In this document: one piece after another, positions 21,221-27,898 of the stretch | Layout: each line of letters opens with the position of its first letter | Position numbering within the stretch: the stretch's first letter is position 1 | From: Streptosporangium minutum | GTDB lineage: Bacteria; Actinomycetota; Actinomycetes; Streptosporangiales; Streptosporangiaceae | NCBI RefSeq assembly: GCF_002149035.1 | Contig: NZ_NGFP01000091.1 | Span: forward strand, 1-32,039 | Reading direction: 5' to 3' | Length of the DNA stretch: 32,039 bases | The notes under the pieces: model-generated | The model's database searches: none | What the model saw: only the letters and a program-made list of their open reading frames with translations | Told to the model about the DNA's origin: nothing | Program-made: the position numbers and the translations under genes

Positions 21221-23278
21221 ATGCCCCGAATCGCGATCTCCCCGGAGTTCCCCGCGGAACTCGCCGCCCTGGCCCAGCCGGTGCGCCGTGACGCCGTCGT
21301 CGCGGTGCGCCGGTTCATGCAGAACGTGGCGGGCGCGCCGCACCCCGAGCGGGTCAGGGGGGCCAGGGACCCCCGGACCGTCACCCTCCGGCTGGGCGAG
21401 GGCCACCGCGGCGTCGTGGTCAAGCAGCGGGACGTCTACTGGCTGCTGACCGTGCTGCCGGACGCCGAGGCGTGGGCCTACGCACGGCGGTACCGGTTCG
21501 GCGTCAACACCGCGCTGGGCGTGATCGAGACGTGGGACGCCGAGGCGCTCGACCGGGTGGAGCCCGCCGTACGCAGGGCGGCCGAGTCCTCCCCGGCGCG
21601 GCTGTTCGCCGACACCTGCGACACCGACCTGGCCGAACTGGGGATCGACAGGCGGTTCCTGCCGCTCGCCCGGCAGATCACCGACGAGCTGATCCTGGAG
21701 GCGCTGGCGCCGCTGCTGCCCCCGACGCAGTACGCGCCGCTGGCCGCGCTGGCCAGGGGCGAGTCGATGACCGGGGCCTGGCGGGAACTGGAGGCCTGCC
21801 GCGCGGTCGCCGCCACCGGGGACCCGGTCGACCCCGAGGACTTCGCCGCCGCGCTCCTGCGCAGCCCGGACCGGGCCGTCTTCGTCGGCAGCCCGCGCGA
21901 GCTGAACCACGTGCTCGACGCGCCCGGCTGGTGCGTGTTCCTGCACCCGCCGCAGCACCGGCTGGCCCGCTGGGAGTCCTACGAGCAGCCGATGCTGGTC
22001 ACCGGCGGCGCGGGCACCGGCAAGACCCTCGTCGCCCTCCAGCGCTCGGCCTTCCTGGCCGGGCGCGCCACCGGCCAGGTCCTGCTCGTCACCTTCTCCC
22101 AGGGGCTGAGCGCCGACCTCGCCGCCCGGCTCGACCTGCTGATCGAGGACGAGGCGGCACGCAAGCGGGTCGAGGTCGGCAACGTCGACCGGCTGGCCCA
22201 CCGCATCGTCTCCGAGTTCGAGGCGCGCTCGCCCGCGCTGGCCGGCGCCGCCGAGATGACCGAGCTCTGGCGGGAGACGGAGAGCGGCCACAGCCCGGCG
22301 TTCCTGCTGCGCGAGTGGGAGCAGGTGGTGCTGGCGCAGAACCTCCGGACCCTGGAGGAGTATCTGAGCGCCCCGCGTCCCGGCCGCAGCGTCGAGCTCA
22401 CGGCCCCGGAGCGGACCGCGGTCTGGCGGGCCGTCGAGCACGTCACCGGGGAGCTGCGGGAGCGCGGCAGGCGCACCCTGCTCCAGCTGGCGGCCGAGGC
22501 GTCGCTGCTCCTGGGCCAGACGACGGGCGACCTGCTGGAGGAGACGGCGCCCAGGCGGGAGCCGTACCGGCACATCGTGGTGGACGAGGCGCAGGACCTG
22601 CACCCCGCGCAGTGGCGGCTGCTGCGCGCGGCGGTGCCGCACGCCCGCGACGACCTGTTCATCGTGGGCGACCCGCACCAGCGCATCTTCGACACGCGGG
22701 TCACACTGAGCTCCGTGGGAATCGACGCGATCCAGCGCCGACTTCAGGTGTCATACCGGCTTCCTCAGGAGATCCTCTCCTGGGGGGTACGGCTGCGCGG
22801 GGGCGGGCCCGCCGACGGACTGGTGAAGGGGGTCCAGGAACTGTACGGCTTCCACGCCACCCGGCACGGGCACCGTCCGATGGTCCGAGCCTACGATTCA
22901 CCGGAGGAAGAGCTGACCGGTCTGGTCGCACAAGTGGGACAGTGGGTGGAGGACGGCGTGCCGCCGCACGAGATCGGGGTGGCCGCCAGGACCTCCGGCC
23001 TCGTGCGCGATGCCCGGTCCGCCCTGCGCGAGTTGGGGGTGAGAGTGACGACGTTGCACGGCATGAAGGGACTGGAGTTCCGGCGGGTCGCCGTGATCGG
23101 CGTGGCCGACGGGATCGTGCCGTCCCCGGAGTCGCTGACTCCCGCCGGTGAGGATCCCTCGGCCCGGGCACACGACCTCCAGCGTGAGCGCGGCCTGCTG
23201 TACGTGGCCTGCACCCGGGCGAGGGAGCTGCTCTATGTCTCCTACTCCGGGCGAGCCAGTCCCTTTCTTCCCACCTGA
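21221..23278 (+). CDS. UvrD/Rep-like superfamily 1 helicase with N-terminal RelE/ParE-like domain
   Basis: A 685-residue protein. Residues 1-100 (FPAELAALAQPVRRDAVVAV, RTVTLRLGEGHRGVVVKQRD, AYARRYRFGVN) follow the strand/helix pattern of RelE/ParE toxins. The SF1 core then carries Walker A GGAGTGKT (262-269), DEAQD (455-459), IVGDPHQRIF (481-490), VSYR (510-513), HGMKGLEF (613-620) and YVACTRARE (661-669), so the ATPase looks intact. It is shorter than UvrD, with little 1B/2B insertion. It starts three bases after gene A's stop with no ribosome site, implying translational coupling. The function is probably unwinding or remodelling of DNA or DNA-RNA. Whether the RelE-like part cuts RNA, binds ribosomes or only docks is unknown; catalytic residues could not be assigned. 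Confidence 0.9.
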   Translation: MPRIAISPEFPAELAALAQPVRRDAVVAVRRFMQNVAGAPHPERVRGARDPRTVTLRLGEGHRGVVVKQRDVYWLLTVLPDAEAWAYARRYRFGVNTALGVIETWDAEALDRVEPAVRRAAESSPARLFADTCDTDLAELGIDRRFLPLARQITDELILEALAPLLPPTQYAPLAALARGESMTGAWRELEACRAVAATGDPVDPEDFAAALLRSPDRAVFVGSPRELNHVLDAPGWCVFLHPPQHRLARWESYEQPMLVTGGAGTGKTLVALQRSAFLAGRATGQVLLVTFSQGLSADLAARLDLLIEDEAARKRVEVGNVDRLAHRIVSEFEARSPALAGAAEMTELWRETESGHSPAFLLREWEQVVLAQNLRTLEEYLSAPRPGRSVELTAPERTAVWRAVEHVTGELRERGRRTLLQLAAEASLLLGQTTGDLLEETAPRREPYRHIVVDEAQDLHPAQWRLLRAAVPHARDDLFIVGDPHQRIFDTRVTLSSVGIDAIQRRLQVSYRLPQEILSWGVRLRGGGPADGLVKGVQELYGFHATRHGHRPMVRAYDSPEEELTGLVAQVGQWVEDGVPPHEIGVAARTSGLVRDARSALRELGVRVTTLHGMKGLEFRRVAVIGVADGIVPSPESLTPAGEDPSARAHDLQRERGLLYVACTRARELLYVSYSGRASPFLPT

Positions 23279-23327
23279 TCACATACTCTGAACTGCGGAT
23301 ATATTCCCCTTTGCCGGTTGGACCTCA

Positions 23328-25175
23328 ATGAACCTCAGCCTGAGCGACATCGCGCCACCCCTGCGCTGGACCTCTCCCGGCCAGGTAGCGCCGATCGCAA
23401 CCGACCCCCGTCTCCCAGAGGCGTGGTGGCAGGCACTTACGCTGGACCGGGCCTGCTCCACCATCGGGACCTCAGAGGTCGCCGGACGTCTCGCCGATCT
23501 CGCCCTGGCGTGCTGGGGTCATCTGATGCTCGGCGACATCCTGCCCCTGCTCAGGTTCGCCGACCCGGCGGAGAGTGTCCGCACCCCCGAGGGGCTCGGC
23601 CGGGAAGTGGTGCACAAGCTGTTCACCGGCGTGCTGGAGCGGCTGCTCGAGCCCGTCACCGAGGAGAGCGTCGCCCAGGTCCGTCCCTCCCGGCCGGACC
23701 GGCCGCTGCCCGAGCTGATCGACGAGGTCTTCGCCACCCTGGACGAGCGCCAGCGGGCCATCGCCAGGGACCGCCTCTACGCCTCGCAGCGGGCCACGCT
23801 CGACGACCTGGCCCAGCGGTTCTCGGTGACCAGGGAACGCATCCGGCAGATCGAGCGCGACCTGCGCGACCACGTCGAGGCCTGGCTGGCGAGTGAGGAC
23901 GCCGCGCCGCTGGTCGCCCACGTCTCCTGGCTGCGGGGCCGGCTCGGCTCCGCGGTGCCGGCCGACGACCTGGCCGCGGCGGTGCCGTGGCACCGCACCG
24001 ACATGGCCACCCTGGGCATCCCGGCCTGGCGGTTCGTGCGGACCCTGCTGAGCGGTTACGACCAGGTGGACGGCTGGCTGGTGGCGGGCGGCGCCGACGA
24101 GCTGCGGGAGAAGACCCGGCAGCTCTTCACCGACGGGCCGCGTCCCCTCGACGAGGCCGTCACGCTGGTCAGCCAGCTCGGGATCCGCGAGGACGTGGCC
24201 GAGCGGTGGCTCATCGCCGTGCCCCAGCTCCGGGTCCTCGAAGGCCACGTGGTGCCCTGGCCGCGCAGCGTCAACGACAAGGCCGAGGCCGTGCTCGCGG
24301 TGGCCGGGAACGCGCTGACCCCCGAGGAGATCCAGGAGCGCATCGGCGAGGACTACAGCCTCGTCGGCATCCGCAACCAGCTCACCGCCGACGACCGGTT
24401 CCTGCGGCTGGACCGCAACAAGTACGGGCTGTCCCGCTGGGGCGGCGAGCAGTACCTGGGCATCAGGGAGATGATCGTCCGGGAGATCGAGCGGTCCAAC
24501 GGCGAGGCGTCGGTCAACACGATCGTGACGAACCTCACCGCGCGCTACGACGTGAGCGAGAGCTCGGTCCGCGCCTACGCGGGCGGGCCCGGCTTCGAGC
24601 GCACGCAGCGCGGGTGGATCCGGGTCGCCGGGGCCGAGCAGGCCGACTACCAGCCCCGCCGCGACGTCTCGGCGACCCGCCGCTGCTTCCGCAGCCGTGA
24701 CGGGCGCTGGTGGCACCGGGTGGACGTCAACGCCGAGCACCTGCGCGGTTCGGGCTCCCCCCTGCCCACCGGCTTCGCCGCGCACCTGGGCATGGCCCCC
24801 GGCGGCCAGCTCACCGCCTCCACCCCGTCCGGCGACGTGGTGATCAGCTGGCACAACCAGCCGACCATGGGGTCCATCCGGCCGATCCTGGTCGCCTCCA
24901 ACGCCTCCGAGGGCGACCACGTCTTCCTGACGGTCTCCGACGGCGGCGAGCTGCTGACCCGTTACCTCCCCGCCGCGTCCCCGGGCCTTCCGGCCCTGAA
25001 CCGGGCCCTCTACCTGATCGGCTACACCGCGCCGGTCGCCTCCGAGGCCGAGGGCCTCCGCCTGATCGGCGCCCGGATCGGCCTCGCCGACGGCTGCACC
25101 CGCGAGGAGGTCATCGCCCGCCTGCGCGACCGCGGCGACCGCGAGATCCTCGCCTTCCTGGAGGGTTCCGGCTGA
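23328..25175 (+). CDS. Helicase-cassette protein B: sigma-70 region-4-like and HARE-like HTH protein
   Basis: A 615-residue protein. Residues 1-120 are shared with protein A (MNLSLSDIAPPLRW, LPEAWWQAL). Residues ~125-190 form a sigma-70 region-4-like HTH, with LDDLAQRFSVTRERIRQIER at ~158-177; RERIRQIE is the classic -35 recognition helix of primary sigma factors. Residues ~315-375 (AGNALTPEEIQERIG, IRNQLTADDRFLRLDRNKYG, LSRWG) look like a HARE-HTH winged helix, followed by a second helical unit to ~440. Residues ~455-615 are the C-terminal domain shared with A (TRRCFRSRDGRWWHRVDV, LIGYTAP). No sigma region 2 exists, so it is not a sigma factor. ATG 23328 lacks a ribosome site; TATATT at about 23301 may be its own -10. 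The cysS-like gene follows after 18 bases. Confidence 0.85.
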   Translation: MNLSLSDIAPPLRWTSPGQVAPIATDPRLPEAWWQALTLDRACSTIGTSEVAGRLADLALACWGHLMLGDILPLLRFADPAESVRTPEGLGREVVHKLFTGVLERLLEPVTEESVAQVRPSRPDRPLPELIDEVFATLDERQRAIARDRLYASQRATLDDLAQRFSVTRERIRQIERDLRDHVEAWLASEDAAPLVAHVSWLRGRLGSAVPADDLAAAVPWHRTDMATLGIPAWRFVRTLLSGYDQVDGWLVAGGADELREKTRQLFTDGPRPLDEAVTLVSQLGIREDVAERWLIAVPQLRVLEGHVVPWPRSVNDKAEAVLAVAGNALTPEEIQERIGEDYSLVGIRNQLTADDRFLRLDRNKYGLSRWGGEQYLGIREMIVREIERSNGEASVNTIVTNLTARYDVSESSVRAYAGGPGFERTQRGWIRVAGAEQADYQPRRDVSATRRCFRSRDGRWWHRVDVNAEHLRGSGSPLPTGFAAHLGMAPGGQLTASTPSGDVVISWHNQPTMGSIRPILVASNASEGDHVFLTVSDGGELLTRYLPAASPGLPALNRALYLIGYTAPVASEAEGLRLIGARIGLADGCTREEVIARLRDRGDREILAFLEGSG

Positions 25176-25193
25176 GGAGAATGGGGTCGAGGC

Positions 25194-26573
25194 ATGCTAC
25201 GGCTGTATGACACACGGAACCGCCAGGTCGGACCGGTCCTCCCCGAAGGGGCCCGGTCCATGCGGATGTACACCTGCGGGCCCACCGTCTACCGCTACGC
25301 CCATGTCGGCAATTTCCGGTCGTACGTGCTGGCGGACCTGATCAGGCGGGTCAGCGAGCGGCAGCGGATCCGGGTGGTCGCCTGCCGGAACATCACCGAC
25401 GTCGGGCATCTGGTGGACGACGCCGAGATCGACCCCGGCGGTGAGGACAAGATCCTGCTCCAGGCGCGGGCCGAGGGGCGGACCGGGCTGGAGGTCGCGC
25501 GGTTCTACGAGGCGGCCTTCCTGTCCGACACCGCCACGCTGAACATCCGGCCGCCCGAGCACTCCCCCAGGGCCACCGAGACGATCGACCTCATGATCGA
25601 GATGATCGCCAAGCTGATCGAGAAGGGGCACGCCTACCCGACCCCCGACGGGTCGGTCTTCTTCGACGCGGCCTCCTTCCCGACCTACGGCGAGATCTCC
25701 GGCAACCGGCTCGACCGGCTGAAGCCCGGCCACCGGCTCGAAGGCGTCGACCCCCGCAAGCGGTTCCACGCCGACTGGGCCCTGTGGAAGCCCTCGGACC
25801 GCGAGATGACCTGGGAGACTCCCTGGGGCCGCGGCTTCCCCGGCTGGCATATCGAGTGCTCGGCCATGTCGCTGCGGTTCCTCGGCGAGCACATCGACGT
25901 GCACACCGGCGGCATCGACCTGCGCTTCCCGCACCACGAGGACGAGCGCGCCCAGTCCGACGCCACCGCCGGCCACGAGGTGGTCAGGCACTGGGTCCAC
26001 GGGGAGCACCTGCTGTTCGACGGGCGCAAGATGGCCAAGTCCACCGGCAACGTGGTGCTGCTCCAGGACGTGGTGGACGCGGGCCTGGATCCGCTGGCCG
26101 TACGGCTGGCGCTGCTGGAGCACCGCTACCGCCAGCAGATGAACCTCACCTGGGACACGCTCCGGGCCGCCGACAGGACCCTGCGGCGCTGGCGCTCCCG
26201 CGTCGCCGAGTGGTCGGAGACGCCGAGCCGCCCGATGCCCGCCGAGCGGGTCGCGCGGATCGAGGCCGCCTTCGACGACGACCTCGACACCCCGCTGGCC
26301 CTGCGCCTCCTGCGGGAGCTGGAACGCGACGACTCGATCGCGCCCGGCTCCCGGTTCGAGGCGTTCCTGCACCTGGACCAGATCCTCGGGCTGGACCTGT
26401 CGGCCGACATCGGCAGAGCCAGGAGCCTGCCGCCGGGCGCCGCCGAGCTGCTGGAGCGGCGCCTGCGGGCACGCGACGCCAGGGACTGGGCCGTCTCCGA
26501 CCGCCTCCGCGACGAGCTGGCCGCCCTGGGCGTGCAGGTGGCCGACACCCCCGAGGGCCAGACCTGGTCGTAG
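25194..26573 (+). CDS. cysS: Cysteinyl-tRNA synthetase, divergent second type
   Basis: A 459-residue class I synthetase joining cysteine to tRNA-Cys. Zinc ligands are present: C28 in YTCGPTVY, C222 in GWHIECSAM, and H248/E251 in FPHHEDE. The first signature is HVGN (37-40) in place of HIGH. The second is KMAKS (279-283) with STGN following. The C-terminal helical and anticodon regions are complete (DLDTPLALRLL, RDWAVSDRLRDEL). HxGN-type CysS proteins occur in several non-actinobacterial groups, so transfer is possible. Actinomycetes normally carry a housekeeping cysS and the related mshC elsewhere. This one lacks the MshC-type opening (CGITPYDATHLGHA) and is more likely a tRNA synthetase. GAGGAG lies about 15 bases before the ATG, and the gene follows the cassette closely. 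Confidence 0.88.
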   Translation: MLRLYDTRNRQVGPVLPEGARSMRMYTCGPTVYRYAHVGNFRSYVLADLIRRVSERQRIRVVACRNITDVGHLVDDAEIDPGGEDKILLQARAEGRTGLEVARFYEAAFLSDTATLNIRPPEHSPRATETIDLMIEMIAKLIEKGHAYPTPDGSVFFDAASFPTYGEISGNRLDRLKPGHRLEGVDPRKRFHADWALWKPSDREMTWETPWGRGFPGWHIECSAMSLRFLGEHIDVHTGGIDLRFPHHEDERAQSDATAGHEVVRHWVHGEHLLFDGRKMAKSTGNVVLLQDVVDAGLDPLAVRLALLEHRYRQQMNLTWDTLRAADRTLRRWRSRVAEWSETPSRPMPAERVARIEAAFDDDLDTPLALRLLRELERDDSIAPGSRFEAFLHLDQILGLDLSADIGRARSLPPGAAELLERRLRARDARDWAVSDRLRDELAALGVQVADTPEGQTWS

Positions 26574-26712
26574 TCCCCGCCCCGGCGGCCGCGTCCCTCC
26601 CGTTCCGCGGGCGGACGCCGGCCTCGCCGATCCAGCATGGAATGGTCATGTTTCGGCAGGGCGTAGGGGCGGATCGCGCTTAATGTCGGTGGCGGCCGAT
26701 ACCGTCCCGATC

Positions 26713-27192
26713 ATGAGCGAGACTGGCGTTGTCGTACGGCCTGCCACGGTTGCGGATCTGGAGGGGGTAGTGGCCTGCAGTTCCGCGCTGTTCGCCGAGG
26801 ACGCCGGAGCCCGTGACCTCACCCTCGACCTGGGCTGGCCCACGGAGCACGGCCCGGCCTGGTTCGCCGGAGCGCTGGACGACCCCGACCGCCTGGTGAT
26901 GGTCGCCGAGGCCGGCGGCCGGATCGTCGGCCACCTGTCCGGCCGGCTGTCCGGGCCCACCTCGATGCGGCCGGTCACGGTGGCGACGCTGGGCAGCATC
27001 TACGTGCGGCCCGCCCACCGCGGCCGGAAGATCGGGGCCGATCTGGTGGAGGAGTTCAGGGCGTGGGCCCGCCGCCGCGGGGCGCGGTACGCCGGGGTGA
27101 CGGCGTACGCGAGCAACGAGGCGGCCGTGCGTTTCTACGAGCGCAACGGCTTCGCCACGCGGTCGGTGGTGCTGGAGACCGCGCTGCAGTAG
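26713..27192 (+). CDS. GNAT family N-acetyltransferase
   Basis: A 159-residue acyl-CoA-dependent acetyltransferase. The GNAT landmarks are VVRPATVADLEGVVACS, the strand LGSIYVRPAHRGRKIG (acetyl-CoA loop RGRKIG), and the closing TAYASNEAAVRFYERNGFAT. The substrate is unknown. ATG 26713 is preferred over ATG 26683 because a TACCGT -10 element ends seven bases before it, the spacing of a leaderless transcript, and because the family starts near this residue. Neither ATG has a ribosome site. It converges on the RraA-like gene across a repeat-filled gap. Confidence 0.88.
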   Translation: MSETGVVVRPATVADLEGVVACSSALFAEDAGARDLTLDLGWPTEHGPAWFAGALDDPDRLVMVAEAGGRIVGHLSGRLSGPTSMRPVTVATLGSIYVRPAHRGRKIGADLVEEFRAWARRRGARYAGVTAYASNEAAVRFYERNGFATRSVVLETALQ

Positions 27193-27241
27193 TCCTCGGC
27201 CCGTGTACGCCCGGACACCACGCCCGGCAACCGTCGGCCGC

Positions 27242-27355
27242 GACGCGGGGCTCAAGGCAGGGCGCGCGGGCTCAGGTAGAGCGCGCGGGCTCAGAGCAGG
27301 ACGCGGGGGGCTAAGGGCAGGACGCGGGGGGCTCAGAACAGGGCGCGGGGGCTGA
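27242..27355. repeat. Five to six 20-21-bp repeats derived from the end of the rraA-like gene
   Basis: Units near 27242-27260, 27261-27280, 27281-27300, 27301-27321, 27322-27342 and 27343-27355 share a CGCGGGGGGCTCAG-like core. Read on the minus strand, each resembles the last codons of the RraA-like gene (Pro-Arg-Ala-Leu-Phe-stop). The array starts inside that gene and extends past its stop, suggesting tandem duplication of a gene end. Copies differ at several positions. Confidence 0.8.
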
Positions 27356-27812
27356 CGACGAGGCCGTCCTCGTCGCTGTAGAGCCATGCGCCCGGGACGA
27401 AGGTGACCTCGCCGAAGGTGACAGGGACGTCGAGGTCGCCGGCGCCCTCCTTGGCGCTCTTGCGGGGGTTGGAACCGAGGGCCTTGACCCCCAGGTCCAG
27501 ACCGCCCAGGGCGACCGTGTCGCGGACGGCCCCGTTGACGACGACGCCGGACCAGCCGGACGAGACGGCGGAGGCGGCGATCAGGTCGCCCATCAGGGCG
27601 GTGCGCAGGGAACCCGCGCCGTCCACGACCAGCACGCGTCCCCCGCCCGGCGTGGCCAGGACCTGCTTGACCAGGGCGTTGTCCTCCAGGCAGCGGATGG
27701 TCGCGATCGGCCCGGCGAAGCGCGGGCGCAGGCCGTACGAGCGGAACTGCGTCAGGCAGCTGTCGAGGACGTCGCCGTGGGCGTCGATGAGATCGGCGGT
27801 CGTGAACTCCAT
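27333..27812 (-). CDS. RraA family protein (RNase E regulator / HMG-oxaloacetate aldolase-like)
   Basis: A 159-residue protein of the RraA fold, a compact trimer. Members either inhibit RNase E or act as 4-hydroxy-4-methyl-2-oxoglutarate aldolase/oxaloacetate decarboxylase. The characteristic strings are [53 protein letters not shown] and [17 protein letters not shown]. They align with E. coli RraA along its length. ATG 27812 gives the family N-terminus (MEFTTADL); ATG 27821 is three codons earlier. No ribosome site was seen. Sequence alone cannot decide between the RNase and aldolase roles. The final codons are part of a tandem repeat. Confidence 0.9.
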   Translation of the reverse strand: MEFTTADLIDAHGDVLDSCLTQFRSYGLRPRFAGPIATIRCLEDNALVKQVLATPGGGRVLVVDGAGSLRTALMGDLIAASAVSSGWSGVVVNGAVRDTVALGGLDLGVKALGSNPRKSAKEGAGDLDVPVTFGEVTFVPGAWLYSDEDGLVVSPRALF

Positions 27813-27898
27813 GCGTCGCATTCTGACGAACGCGGAATCGGCGTTTCGCCTCCGGGGTGCTGCCAAACTTGTTCGAGCACGTCGCATAGGAGGTCTTT

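Noticed and set aside
17993-22678. A 1561-codon open frame on the minus strand across the methyltransferase and helicase cassette
   Set aside because: It is antisense to three genes with recognised domains. Its translation is low-complexity Gly/Arg/Leu/Val text with no motif, an effect of high G+C where stop codons are scarce.
23328-25175. A complete sigma factor
   Set aside because: Only region 4-like sequence is present. There is no region 2 or 3, so it cannot direct promoter melting by itself.
25194-26573. Mycothiol ligase MshC instead of CysS
   Set aside because: MshC proteins open with a CGITPYDATHLGHA-type segment and are shorter. This protein has CGPTVYRYAHVGN, a full C-terminal region and typical CysS zinc ligands.
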